A stretch of 64,000 nt of DNA from Nocardiopsis sp. JB363 (lineage in GTDB: Bacteria > Actinomycetota > Actinomycetes > Streptosporangiales > Streptosporangiaceae). Below are positions 37,762-48,379 of the stretch, piece by piece. Position numbers and translations under genes: made by a program. Below the pieces are notes generated by a model that saw nothing but the letters and a program-made list of their open reading frames with translations, was not told where the DNA came from and made no database searches. The stretch lies in contig NZ_FRFF01000169.1 of the NCBI RefSeq assembly GCF_900143625.1, forward strand, positions 1 to 64,000, written 5' to 3'. Each line of letters begins with the position of its first letter. Position 1 is the stretch's first letter.

Positions 37762-37989
37762 ATGAGTCTGGAAGAGGCATCACGTCAGCTGGAAGCCGCG
37801 ATCCATGATGCGCGAGTGTCCTTCGACTGCATCCTCCTGGAGGAGTTGGACCGAGCGCACACCAACGCCATCACCGCCAGAGCCGCGGTGGACGCGGCGG
37901 AACACGCCATTCGGGTGGAGTTCGAACGTCGCCAGGCGGACAAGGCGGACAAGGCCGGTTCGGGGTCCGCCGAGAAGGAATCGGACTGA
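37762..37989 (+). CDS. Small helical protein of unknown function
   Basis: 75 aa, predicted mostly helical and charged (EEASRQLEAAIHDARVSF, AVDAAEHAIRVEFERRQ), possibly coiled-coil, ending in a Lys/Asp/Ser tail. GGGAGG lies 3-4 nt before ATG 37762. One cysteine. No family recognised. Confidence 0.55.
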   Translation: MSLEEASRQLEAAIHDARVSFDCILLEELDRAHTNAITARAAVDAAEHAIRVEFERRQADKADKAGSGSAEKESD

Positions 37990-38041
37990 TTCACCCGGAG
38001 GTTATCGAACATATTTTCGAACAAGGGGTATGCTGGGGGGT

Positions 38042-38419
38042 ATGCCCGATCACTCCCTGACGCCGGACTGGCCCGTGAGTGTGCACCCACCAGGGTCGGA
38101 TTCCTTCGAGCAGACCGCCCTGGAGTGGTTGTTCGACCACGTGCCCGCCGACTACCGGCTGCACGGGGTCCTGCGCCGCCATCCCGTCGCTCTCTCCCGC
38201 CTGGCCCGTCAATACGTCTCGGCGACGCTGGAAGCGGCCCGGGAGGGCTACCGCACGGCCCGGGTGGACCTGCGCGACCACCTGTCCCCGCATGCCCTGG
38301 ACCAGGTCATGAGCGCCTATCTCGCCGAGGGGCGGCGCACGGCCGGGCTCCTCCGCTCCATCGAGGTCGTGGACGAGGCCCTCCGGGAGGCGGGAGCGGG
38401 GCGTTCCGATGGCGACTGA
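38042..38419 (+). CDS. Hypothetical protein, 125 aa
   Basis: Starts MPDHSLTPDWPVSVHPPG and contains ALEWLFDHVPADYRLHGVLR and a helical C-terminal half (LARQYVSATLEAAREGYRTA). No family recognised. An in-frame ATG at 38030 is an alternative start; a G-rich stretch lies before both. Third-position GC and length support a coding gene. It is convergent with the cupin gene. Confidence 0.6.
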   Translation: MPDHSLTPDWPVSVHPPGSDSFEQTALEWLFDHVPADYRLHGVLRRHPVALSRLARQYVSATLEAAREGYRTARVDLRDHLSPHALDQVMSAYLAEGRRTAGLLRSIEVVDEALREAGAGRSDGD

Positions 38420-38447
38420 GGCGACCCCACGCCGTTCGAACGGTGGT

Positions 38448-38999
38448 TCAGACGGTGACCCGTACCAGGACCGCGACTTCCTCGCCGGTGTTCACCAGGT
38501 GTCGGCTCCCCCGAGCGCCACTGCCCATCACGCGCGCCCGATCCGGGGTCAGCTCCGCGGCCGACAGCATCTGACCGTCGGGGGCCGAGGTGATCAGATG
38601 GGCGCGCCCACTGACCAGGTACAGCGCTTCCAGGGTGTGCCGGTGCTCGTCACGCGACGAGGGGCCCGCGATGAAGCTGTTGGGTTCGAGGACCACCGAT
38701 GTGACCCGGAAACGGCCGCGGATCCGGCGACGGACGCTGCGCGGGGCGGGCAGCCAGTGCCCGCGACGTGCGGGCCGGAGCGTCGGGCGACGCAGCGCGG
38801 TGGCGGCGTCCCGAGCGGCGGCGGCCACCTGTCCGAGGGTGGGGAGACGGCGAGCGCCCAGGTGGGCGTAGCCGGAGGTGCGCCCGGCGTCCACGACGTC
38901 GCCGATCCCGTCCAACGACACGGTCGCGGTGCGCGGTCGGGGGGTGTGCTCGGTCGTGGCGCGGGGGGCGGTGGCCGGCGCGGAGGTCTGCTGCGGCAT
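38448..38999 (-). CDS. Cupin-domain protein
   Basis: About 183 aa. The C-terminal half has a cupin-like beta-barrel core: SSRDEHRHTLEALYLVSGRA with metal-ligand-like residues, then LVNTGEEVAVLVRV. The N-terminal half is Ala/Arg/Thr-rich and unremarkable. Small cupins often bind ligands or metals or act as isomerases or oxygenases; the role here is unknown. ATG 38999 is chosen with AAGGA about 10 nt upstream; the frame is open further back to 39131. Confidence 0.6.
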   Translation of the reverse strand: MPQQTSAPATAPRATTEHTPRPRTATVSLDGIGDVVDAGRTSGYAHLGARRLPTLGQVAAAARDAATALRRPTLRPARRGHWLPAPRSVRRRIRGRFRVTSVVLEPNSFIAGPSSRDEHRHTLEALYLVSGRAHLITSAPDGQMLSAAELTPDRARVMGSGARGSRHLVNTGEEVAVLVRVTV

Positions 39000-39556
39000 C
39001 GTGAGAGGATCCTTCACGTGTGCGTGATCCCCGGCGTAGAGGGAGATCACGAGGACGTCGTCATGGGGCCCGGGTGGTCCCGGAACGGTGGGGTCGCTGT
39101 CTCCGAACGCGCGTTCGGAGAGGAAGATCACCCAAGCGAAGACCCGTCACGGCCGTCTCACGTCGAAGGACGGGGGCCGATCACGGGTCGGTCGTGCGGG
39201 GTCGGTGGAATCCGTCCCCTCGGCTACGACTCAGTGACGACAACACGGACACGCCGCACAAGCCGGCAGGCAGGAGACCCCGGTGAGGGCCGTACGAGCC
39301 ATGGCGACGGTGCGGGTGCGCGGATACATGGCAGTAAGGAGACCAGCAAAGCCGGTGGCGAGTCAAGCGAACACCGCGAGGCACGCGTGTCGGACCGCTC
39401 ACGCCGGAGACGTTCTGGGCGTGTTGCGGGTGGCGTCCCGTGGTGGTGACATGTGGAGCCCGAGAGGACGGCGTTCTCGTCGCTCCGGGCCCCACCTCCC
39501 AGAACAGCCGTAGCGACAGGAGTGGCCGTGCAGCCGTCCGTTCCCAGAGGGCAGCC
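39000..39556. other. Intergenic region, no gene seen
   Basis: About 555 bases between the divergent cupin and small membrane protein genes. Open frames in it have no motifs and start without ribosome sites. It should carry promoters for both neighbours; none is clear. Confidence 0.4.
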
Positions 39557-39823
39557 TTGAACCCCGAGGCACAGGGGCTGTGGGCGCGTGTGCTGGTACG
39601 GGCCGTTGTCGTGGCCGCCGCCGGGGTGATGGCCCTGGGTTTCCTCGGGGTGGAGGCGGCACTGCTCATCTGTTCCCTGAGCGTGCTCACCTATGTACTT
39701 CTGTGGTTGCGGACCAGGTACGGGGGCGCCCTCTTCACGGGAAGCGGACGACGGCCGCCGGAGCGGGAAGCCGAGCCGGGAGCGGATGCGGGGGAGGACC
39801 CCGATGCCCCGTGGGACCGGTGA
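39557..39823 (+). CDS. Small two-helix membrane protein (start uncertain)
   Basis: About 88 aa with two adjacent hydrophobic segments (VLVRAVVVAAAGVMALGFLG and AALLICSLSVLTYVLLWL), then an acidic, Pro-rich tail (PGADAGEDPDAPWDR). TTG 39557 has AGAGGG 5 nt upstream and is the best visible start; an ATG at 39440 would add a poorly conserved-looking stretch. No family recognised. It lies just before the sigma-like gene. Confidence 0.5.
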   Translation: MNPEAQGLWARVLVRAVVVAAAGVMALGFLGVEAALLICSLSVLTYVLLWLRTRYGGALFTGSGRRPPEREAEPGADAGEDPDAPWDR

Positions 39824-39879
39824 GAAGCAAGAAGAGCGTGTCTTTCGGCGAATCTGAGAGCGTCGCGCGGCCCGCGGCG

Positions 39880-39885
39880 TAGATT
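39880..39885 (+). promoter_or_regulatory. -10 box of a probable leaderless gene
   Basis: TAGATT ends 8 nt before ATG 39894, with no Shine-Dalgarno between. Confidence 0.4.
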
Positions 39886-39893
39886 CTAGGTCT

Positions 39894-40436
39894 ATGACGG
39901 ACCAGGACCTTCTCCACGCCCTGCGTTCCCGCCGCACTTGCCCGGCCGGCGTCTACGCCCGTCTCCTCGACGCCTACGGGGAGGATCTGTACCGGTACTG
40001 CGTCCTGGTTCTGCGCGACCGGGACACCGCGCACGTCGTGCTTCGGGACACCCTGATCGTGGCTCGGGCGCACAGCGTGCGCTTGGGAGACGCCGCACGG
40101 CTGGGGGAGTGGCTGCACGCTTTGGCCGAGGTGGAGTGCGGACGCCACCACGGTGCCTGCGCTACGGGTGGGGAGGGAACCGTCCGCCCCGCCCTCTCGG
40201 GCCCCCACGGTCTGGTCCGGTGCCGCGTGCTCGACGGCCTGACCCGCCCCGAACTCGACGGCTATCGCACCCACGTCGCGGTCCGGGCCGACCAGTTCGG
40301 CCGCGACGGCTTCCCCCTGCGACAAGGGGCACGGAACAGCCTGCGCGGGGTCTTGTCCTCACTTCCCACGTCGCAGGCCCTGATGCTGTTGGGCGCGTTG
40401 CTCCTGCTCCTGCTGCTTCCGCTCGGGAGCGAGTGA
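39894..40436 (+). CDS. Sigma-region-2-like protein with C-terminal membrane anchor
   Basis: 180 aa. Residues 15-80 (VYARLLDAYGEDLYRYCVLV and RDTAHVVLRDTLIVARAHSV) resemble region 2 of ECF sigma factors, where core RNA polymerase is bound. There is no region 4 helix-turn-helix. The C-terminus ends in one membrane helix (about 160-178, LMLLGALLLLLLLPLG). It could be a decayed sigma factor reused as a membrane-tethered regulator; this is inference. The ATG lies 8 nt after a -10-like TAGATT, suggesting a leaderless message. Confidence 0.6.
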   Translation: MTDQDLLHALRSRRTCPAGVYARLLDAYGEDLYRYCVLVLRDRDTAHVVLRDTLIVARAHSVRLGDAARLGEWLHALAEVECGRHHGACATGGEGTVRPALSGPHGLVRCRVLDGLTRPELDGYRTHVAVRADQFGRDGFPLRQGARNSLRGVLSSLPTSQALMLLGALLLLLLLPLGSE

Positions 40437-40501
40437 GGAACGCGTGACGTCGGGCGGTGCCCGGCGGGCGGTATCCGATGGGAGGGGCCCACGAACGCGA
40501 G

Positions 40502-40532
40502 CGGGTCCGATGAGGTGAACTCACCGGACCCG
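40502..40532 (-). terminator. Terminator of ppa
   Basis: An outer 8-bp stem (40502-40509 with 40525-40532) plus an inner TGAG/CTCA stem lies 25 bases past the ppa stop on the minus strand. Confidence 0.65.
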
Positions 40533-40556
40533 ATCAGGTGCCGAGACGCTCGTCGG

Positions 40557-41081
40557 TCACTTGCCCTCGTTGGTGATGTGCGAGGAGTCGCCGTGTGCGC
40601 CGGCCTCCTCCGCGCGCTTCACCGACGCGATGATCTCCTGCTCGGCCTCGTGACGGCCGACCCAGCTGGCGCCCTCGACGGACTTGCCGGGCTCCAGGTC
40701 CTTGTACACGGTGAAGAAGTGCTCGATCTCAAGGCGCTCGAACTCGTTGACGTGGTGAATGTCACGCAGGTGTTCCTGGCGCGGGTCCGTCGCCGGAACG
40801 CACAGCAGCTTGTCGTCACCACCGGCCTCGTCGCGCATCCGGAACATGCCGATGGCGCGAGCGCGGATGAGGCAGCCGGGGAAGGTAGGGGCCTTGAGCA
40901 GGACCAGTGCGTCCAGCGGGTCCCCGTCCTCACCGAGCGTGCCCTCGACGAAGCCATAGTCGGCGGGGTAGGTGGTGGAGGTGAACAGCATGCGGTCGAG
41001 ACGGATGCGACCGGTGTCGTGGTCCACCTCGTACTTGTTGCGCTCCCCCTTGGGGATCTCGATCGTAACGTCGAATTCCAT
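40557..41081 (-). CDS. ppa: Inorganic pyrophosphatase
   Basis: Family I soluble pyrophosphatase of 174 aa, hydrolysing PPi to two phosphates in the cytoplasm and so pulling biosynthetic reactions forward. Active-site motifs: [14 protein letters not shown], the Asp cluster [12 protein letters not shown], and [13 protein letters not shown] followed by [11 protein letters not shown] 41081 ([12 protein letters not shown]) matches the family's N-terminus; a TTG at 41099 is rejected. It is divergent from dacB across 76 bases, which must hold both promoters. Confidence 0.96.
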   Translation of the reverse strand: MEFDVTIEIPKGERNKYEVDHDTGRIRLDRMLFTSTTYPADYGFVEGTLGEDGDPLDALVLLKAPTFPGCLIRARAIGMFRMRDEAGGDDKLLCVPATDPRQEHLRDIHHVNEFERLEIEHFFTVYKDLEPGKSVEGASWVGRHEAEQEIIASVKRAEEAGAHGDSSHITNEGK

Positions 41082-41157
41082 GCTGATCTCGGCTCCCAAT
41101 GCGACTAATGTCGCCGTATAACAACAACGTCAGGCCGCGACACCGAAGGAAGGGCAG

Positions 41158-42513
41158 GTGCCCCGGGTGCGACGGGTACGAGGCGAGGCGATTCTCGCGC
41201 TGGCCCTGCTCAACATATTCGTGCTGATCACCGGGTTCGTCGCCCTGGACGTGATCGAGGCACGACCGCTTCCGGCGGTGCCCAACCCCGTCACGCACAC
41301 CGACGGCGTGGCGGCGGTTGCGCCCGCGGCCCCGACTCCGGTGGACCCGGAACGGATCGCGGACATTCTTGATGATCCCATGTCGTCATCGGGGCTTGAG
41401 GAGGGCCTCTCCGGTTACGTGGTCGACGGCGTGACCGGGGAGACACTCTTCGAACGGGACGCGGACACCCCGGTGACCCCGGCGTCGACGACGAAGATCG
41501 CCACGGCCGTCGCCGTCCTGGACACCGTCGGCCCCGACCACGTGCTGCGGACCGAGGCCTACCTCGACCCGGGGGAGAACCGTGTGGTGCTCCGTGGTGG
41601 GGGCGACGCGACCCTGACCGCGACCGCCGACTCCGCAGCTTACCCACAGGTAGCGACCCTGGAGGAGCTCGCGGTCGCCACCGCGGAGTCCCTCTCCGAG
41701 CAGGGCGTCGACACCGTGAGGGTCGGCTACGACGACTCCCTCTTCACCGGTTCGGACACCGGACCGGGATGGAAGCCCAACTACGTGACCGAGGGCAGCA
41801 CCGCCACCATCCACGCGCTGCTCGTCGACCAGGGCAGGGTCGACCGGGACGTGTCCACGCGGGTGCCGGACCCGCCGCTGGCCGCCGCCGAGGCCTTCGC
41901 CGACCAACTGGAACGGGCCGGACTCACCGTCCAGGGCGACCCGGACGAGGCCGAGTCCGTCGGAGAACCCGTGGCCTCCGTCGACTCCGCGCCGGTCAGC
42001 GCGCTCGTCGAGTACATGATGTTGGCCAGCGACAACAACATGGCCGAGGCCCTGGGCCGTGTCGCCGCTCTGGAGTCGGGAGAGGAGCCGGACTTCGCCG
42101 GCGCCTCCGCCGCCACCCACCGCGTCATGGACGAACTCGGCATCGACGGGGTCGACCTGTCGGACAACAGCGGTCTGAGCACCGAGAACCGCATCACCCC
42201 GCGCGCCCTCGTCCAGCTGCTCGAAGCCGCCGCCGACCACCCCGAACTCAACGCCACCATCACGGGGCTGCCCACCGCGCACTCCACCGGCACACTCGCC
42301 GGCCGCTACTCCGAGTACTCCAGCGCGCACCACGCCGCCGGCATGGTCCGGGGCAAGACCGGAACGCTCGACGGAGTCAGCGCCCTCTCCGGCACCATCC
42401 ACGACCAGGAGGGGAATACGTTCCTGTTCGCCTTCATGGTGAACGACCCCGGTGCGACCGGCCCCGGACTGGACAATCTCGCCGCGGCCCTCGCCGAGTG
42501 CGGATGTTCGTGA
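41158..42513 (+). CDS. dacB: D-alanyl-D-alanine carboxypeptidase (PBP4 type)
   Basis: A low-molecular-weight penicillin-binding protein of 451 aa acting on peptidoglycan peptides outside the membrane. An N-terminal membrane helix (10-30) serves as signal or anchor. Catalytic motifs are SxxK at S110-K113 (ASTTK), SDNN, and KTG in RGKTGTLDG. The region between SxxK and SxN is shorter than in E. coli PBP4, as is usual for actinobacterial members. It begins a long run of same-strand genes through lysS, matching a conserved actinomycete order. Confidence 0.9.
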   Translation: MPRVRRVRGEAILALALLNIFVLITGFVALDVIEARPLPAVPNPVTHTDGVAAVAPAAPTPVDPERIADILDDPMSSSGLEEGLSGYVVDGVTGETLFERDADTPVTPASTTKIATAVAVLDTVGPDHVLRTEAYLDPGENRVVLRGGGDATLTATADSAAYPQVATLEELAVATAESLSEQGVDTVRVGYDDSLFTGSDTGPGWKPNYVTEGSTATIHALLVDQGRVDRDVSTRVPDPPLAAAEAFADQLERAGLTVQGDPDEAESVGEPVASVDSAPVSALVEYMMLASDNNMAEALGRVAALESGEEPDFAGASAATHRVMDELGIDGVDLSDNSGLSTENRITPRALVQLLEAAADHPELNATITGLPTAHSTGTLAGRYSEYSSAHHAAGMVRGKTGTLDGVSALSGTIHDQEGNTFLFAFMVNDPGATGPGLDNLAAALAECGCS

Positions 42514-42662
42514 GGTCGTTCGCGCTCTCGACCGCGGACCCACCGCGAGGAACGTCCCCCGAGGGACGACTCGCGCGGATTCGTTTCGGGCGGGGTCAGG
42601 GCGATCCCGGGTCCAGCCCTGAATTCGAACCCTGATCCCCGTGCCGCTCGGTCTCCCGTGGG

Positions 42663-42668
42663 TAGGCT
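42663..42668 (+). promoter_or_regulatory. -10 box of a probable leaderless gene
   Basis: TAGGCT ends 6 nt before GTG 42675; no ribosome site is visible. Confidence 0.45.
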
Positions 42669-42674
42669 GGCGGT

Positions 42675-43760
42675 GTGACTGTGATCGACTGGGACGTAGC
42701 CGTCAACACCGGTGTTCGCCTCGTGCGCCCTGGGCCTCAGGTGGACCTGTCCGACGCACGGCAGGCCGTCGCGCAGTTGCGCGACCTCTCCTCCGTGGCG
42801 GCCGGGCACGTGCGCGACTTCACCGGTATGAACCCCCTCGAATCCTCGGGCCCCGCGGCCATCGTGGACAGACCCGGCTGGATTCGAGCCAACGTCAACG
42901 GGTTTCGGGTGGTGCTCGAACCCGTACTCGAACAAATGGGCACCGACCGGCTGAACAAGAGCCCGGCCGGGAACCTGGCCGGCGCGGTCGGTTCGCGGGT
43001 GACCGGGATGCAGCTCGGTGCCGTCCTGTCCTACCTGGCGGGGAAGGTCCTCGGCCAGTACGAGCTCTTCCTGCCACCGGGTGCGGACGGCCACGCGCCG
43101 ACCGGGCGACTGACCCTGGTGGCGCCCAACATCGTCAACACCGAACGTGAACTGGACGTCGACCCGCGTGACTTCCGACTGTGGGTGTGCCTGCACGAGG
43201 AGACCCACCGGATGCAGTTCACGGCCACGCCGTGGCTGCGCGACCACGTCCAGCAGCTCATGCAGGAACTCCTGTTGTCCACGGAGATGGACGCCTCCGA
43301 CCTCATCGACCGGCTCCGGCAGGCCGGGGAGGCCGTGGCCGAAGCCGTACGGGGCGGGGAGGGCAACCTCCTCACCGCGTTCCAGACCCCCGAACAGAGC
43401 GAGCTCATGGACCGGGTCACCGCGGTCATGAGCCTGGCCGAGGGGCACGGGGACTACGTGATGGACGCGGTCGGACCCGAGGTCGTGCCCTCGGTCGAGA
43501 CCATCCGGGCCCGCTTCCAGAAGCGGCGCGAGGCCGCCAACCCGCTCGACCGGGTCATGCGCCAGCTCCTGGGCATGGACCTGAAGATGAAGCAGTACGA
43601 GGAAGGCGCGGCCTTCGTCCGACAGGTGGTCGCCCAGGTCGGCATGGCCGAGTTCAACAAGGTGTGGACCTCGCCCGAGACCCTGCCCACCATCGAGGAG
43701 ATCCGTAGCCCCTCGACGTGGATCGAACGGGTCGTGCGCCCCGCCGCCATCAGCGAGTGA
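42675..43760 (+). CDS. DUF2342 zinc-metalloprotease-like protein
   Basis: 361 aa, member of the actinobacterial family annotated as coenzyme F420 biosynthesis-associated or zinc-dependent metalloprotease (DUF2342). The metal-site motif is HEETH in CLHEETHRMQF; a helical C-terminal part contains EGHGDYVMDAVG, a likely third ligand region. The real substrate is not established. It overlaps tilS by four bases (GTGA), so the two are co-translated. GTG 42675 is taken as the start because a -10-like box lies 6 nt upstream, and the homologues begin at about this point. Confidence 0.85.
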   Translation: MTVIDWDVAVNTGVRLVRPGPQVDLSDARQAVAQLRDLSSVAAGHVRDFTGMNPLESSGPAAIVDRPGWIRANVNGFRVVLEPVLEQMGTDRLNKSPAGNLAGAVGSRVTGMQLGAVLSYLAGKVLGQYELFLPPGADGHAPTGRLTLVAPNIVNTERELDVDPRDFRLWVCLHEETHRMQFTATPWLRDHVQQLMQELLLSTEMDASDLIDRLRQAGEAVAEAVRGGEGNLLTAFQTPEQSELMDRVTAVMSLAEGHGDYVMDAVGPEVVPSVETIRARFQKRREAANPLDRVMRQLLGMDLKMKQYEEGAAFVRQVVAQVGMAEFNKVWTSPETLPTIEEIRSPSTWIERVVRPAAISE

Positions 43761-44737
43761 GCGGGCCGCCCCCCGCCGTGGCCGCCGTTCGCTCGGCGGT
43801 CCGGCGGGTGCTGTCCGCCCTGCCTGCCGACGTCACCGCGCTCGCGGCCTGTAGCGGCGGAGCGGACTCGTTGGCCCTGGCCGGGGCGCTCGCCTTCGAA
43901 GCACCTCGGATGGGACGCACGGCCGGTGCGGTCACCGTGGACCACGGGCTCCAGGAGGGGTCGGTGGAACGGGCCGAAGCGGTCGCCAAGGTGCTGCGAG
44001 GGCTCGGTCTGGACCCCGTGGACGTGGCGACCGTACGGGTGGCCGGGACGGGCGGCCCCGAGGCGGCGGCCCGCAGGGCCCGCTACGACGCCCTGGACAC
44101 GGCCGTGCGGGAGTACGCTCCCGCGGTCGTGCTGCTCGGGCACACCCTCGACGACCAGGCGGAGACGGTCCTGCTGGGGCTGGCCCGCGGCTCGGGTGCC
44201 CGTTCCCTGGCGGGGATGCCCGCCGCGTCCGGCGCCTACCGTCGTCCCCTGTTGGAGGTGGATCGGGCCACGGTCCGAGCGGCGTGCCGGTTCATGGACC
44301 TGAGTCCGTGGGAGGACCCGCACAACCACGATCCACGGTTCGCCCGCTCCCGGGTGCGCCACGAGACGCTTCCCTCCCTGGAACGGACGCTCGGCCCGGG
44401 GATCGCGGCCGCCTTGGCGCGGACCGCGACGCTGCTCCGGGCCGACGCCGACACCCTGGACGATCTCGCCGCCACGCTGTACGAACGCGCGTTGGAGGCC
44501 GGTACCGGACAGGGAGGCCTCGGAGTCGGACCGCTGGAGGAAGCAGACACCTCACTGCGCACCCGTGTGCTGCGCCGCGCCGCACTCGACGCGGGTTGTC
44601 CCGCCACCGACCTCACCGCACGGCACGTGCGCGAACTCGAACGGTTGGTCACGGAGTGGCGCGGCCAGGCCCACATCGATCTACCCGGTGGGATCCGCGG
44701 TCGCCGAACGGCCGGTCGTATCCTGTTCACCGGGTGA
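43757..44737 (+). CDS. tilS: tRNA(Ile)-lysidine synthase
   Basis: 326 aa. TilS attaches lysine to C34 of the tRNA-Ile that reads AUA. The N-type ATP pyrophosphatase P-loop is ACSGGADSLALAG; HTLDDQAETVLLGLARGSG and the RSRVRHETLPSLE region are family signatures. The protein is short, lacking the C-terminal domains of E. coli TilS, as in other actinobacteria. The start GTG 43757 overlaps the stop of the DUF2342 gene. Confidence 0.93.
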   Translation: MSGPPPAVAAVRSAVRRVLSALPADVTALAACSGGADSLALAGALAFEAPRMGRTAGAVTVDHGLQEGSVERAEAVAKVLRGLGLDPVDVATVRVAGTGGPEAAARRARYDALDTAVREYAPAVVLLGHTLDDQAETVLLGLARGSGARSLAGMPAASGAYRRPLLEVDRATVRAACRFMDLSPWEDPHNHDPRFARSRVRHETLPSLERTLGPGIAAALARTATLLRADADTLDDLAATLYERALEAGTGQGGLGVGPLEEADTSLRTRVLRRAALDAGCPATDLTARHVRELERLVTEWRGQAHIDLPGGIRGRRTAGRILFTG

Positions 44738-44857
44738 ATCGTGACCCGAGCGCACGGTGACCCTTCCCTCTTGTGACGAGGTCCGGCACCGCCGCCGTGT
44801 TCGGCACGTTTATCCTGGTTGCCGCAAACGGGGAATCCAGCAGCGAGGACAGTGAGC

Positions 44858-45412
44858 GTGGACGCTAAGGACATGGGCGAGGACCTGGAGAAGGTTCTGG
44901 TCACCGAGGAAGAGATCAAGGCGCGTCTGGTCGAACTCGGCGCGCGGATCGACGCGGACTACGCGGGGCGTGACCTGCTGATCGTCGGTGTGCTCAAGGG
45001 CGCCGTCATGGTCATGGCCGACCTGGCGCGGGTGCTGCACACCTCGGTCTCGATGGACTGGATGGCGGTGTCCTCCTACGGAGCGGGAACCACGTCCTCG
45101 GGTGTGGTGCGCATCCTCAAGGACTTGGAGAACGACATCAAGGACCGCGACGTCCTGATCGTCGAGGACGTCATCGACTCCGGGCTGACCCTCTCCTGGC
45201 TGGTGGGCAACCTGCGCTCGCGCGGCCCGAAGTCGGTCGAGGTCTGCACCATGATCCGCAAGCCGCTGGCCTTCGACGTCGACCTCGACGTCAAGTACAT
45301 CGGTTTCGACCTGCCCAACGAGTTCATCGTCGGTTACGGACTGGACTACGCGGAGAAGTACCGGAACCTTCCGTTCATCGGCACACTCGCCCCGCACGTC
45401 TACGAGAAGTAG
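44858..45412 (+). CDS. hpt: Hypoxanthine phosphoribosyltransferase
   Basis: 184 aa purine-salvage enzyme converting hypoxanthine or guanine plus PRPP to IMP or GMP. The PRPP-binding motif is VLIVEDVIDSGLT; GVLKGAVMVMADLAR and the C-terminal GYGLDYAEKYRNLPFIGTL are family signatures. The N-terminus VDAKDMG resembles Streptomyces homologues and favours GTG 44858, with GAGGAC upstream; GTG 44852 is possible. TATCCT at 44811-44816 is a candidate -10. Confidence 0.95.
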   Translation: MDAKDMGEDLEKVLVTEEEIKARLVELGARIDADYAGRDLLIVGVLKGAVMVMADLARVLHTSVSMDWMAVSSYGAGTTSSGVVRILKDLENDIKDRDVLIVEDVIDSGLTLSWLVGNLRSRGPKSVEVCTMIRKPLAFDVDLDVKYIGFDLPNEFIVGYGLDYAEKYRNLPFIGTLAPHVYEK

Positions 45413-45666
45413 CCCCCGGCCCGCCCGCGGCGTCGTGTCATGGCCCACGCGGGCGGGGTTCGGGAACAACGGAACGGGTCGTCATCGTTGTTTTCATGAC
45501 GGCTCGCGTCCGGCCTCAGCGGTGTGCCCGCCCGGCGCGGCGAGGTGTACCGTCGAATATCCCGGCGTCATCGCGGGGAGCACGTGTCCGATAGGTCCTG
45601 CTCCGGACAGTCCTCTGGGGCGGGCGGCCTGGTCTGGAGGGACGGACCCGACAGGGTTCCGCTCAC

Positions 45667-47663
<1,997 letters not shown>

Positions 47664-47667
<4 letters not shown>

Positions 47668-48254
47668 GCGACCTTCCCGCCAGACCGGTGGATCGTGAGC
47701 GGATCGCCCGAGCGGTCCGCGAGATCCTCATCGCCATCGGGGAGGACCCCGACCGTGACGGCCTCGTCAAGACCCCCGACCGGGTCGCACGGGCCTACGA
47801 GGAGCAGTTCGCCGGGCTGGACCAGAAGCCGGGCGACGTGCTCACCACGGTCTTCGAGGCCGACCACGAGGAAATGGTCCTGGTCAAGGACATCGAGATG
47901 TACTCGACCTGCGAGCACCACCTCGTGCCGTTCTACGGGGTGGCGCACGTGGGCTACATACCGGGCGCGGACGGCCGCATCACCGGACTGAGCAAGCTCG
48001 CCCGCCTGGTGGACGTCTACTCCCGCAGGCCGCAGGTACAGGAACGCCTGACCGGTCAGGTCGCCGACGCCATCATGGAACACCTGGACCCGCGCGGCGT
48101 GATCGTGGTGGTCGAGGCGGAGCACCTGTGCATGACCATGCGCGGGGTGCGCAAGCCCGGCGCCAAAACGGTCACCTCCGCGGTGCGGGGCATCTTCCGC
48201 AGCAGCGACCGCACCCGGGCCGAGGCCATGAGCCTCATCCTCGACCGGGGCTGA
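47664..48254 (+). CDS. folE: GTP cyclohydrolase I
   Basis: 196 aa; first step of folate (pterin) synthesis, GTP to dihydroneopterin triphosphate. Zinc and active-site motifs: [32 protein letters not shown] and [17 protein letters not shown] 47664 overlaps the ftsH stop (GTGA), so the two are translationally coupled. Two hairpins follow, separating it from folP. Confidence 0.97.
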
Positions 48255-48261
48255 ACCGACC

Positions 48262-48287
48262 CGCGGGCCGGTCGCGGCCGGCCCGCG
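48262..48287 (+). terminator. GC-rich hairpin after folE
   Basis: A perfect 10-bp stem (48262-48271 with 48278-48287) with loop TCGCGG. Confidence 0.5.
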
Positions 48288-48323
48288 CGAAGCCGGTCCG
48301 GTGAGAGCCGGCGAACACCTTCA

Positions 48324-48356
48324 CGGGGGCCGGGGGCAGTGCGCCCCCGGCCCCCG
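48324..48356 (+). terminator. Strong hairpin between folE and folP
   Basis: A perfect 14-bp all-G/C stem (48324-48337 with 48343-48356), loop AGTGC. It should end the ftsH–folE transcript. Confidence 0.75.
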
Positions 48357-48366
48357 CTCGTACGCG

Positions 48367-48372
48367 TAGGGT
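48367..48372 (+). promoter_or_regulatory. -10 box of leaderless folP
   Basis: TAGGGT ends 7 nt before ATG 48380, directly after the folE terminator. Confidence 0.5.
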
Positions 48373-48379
48373 GATGCGC

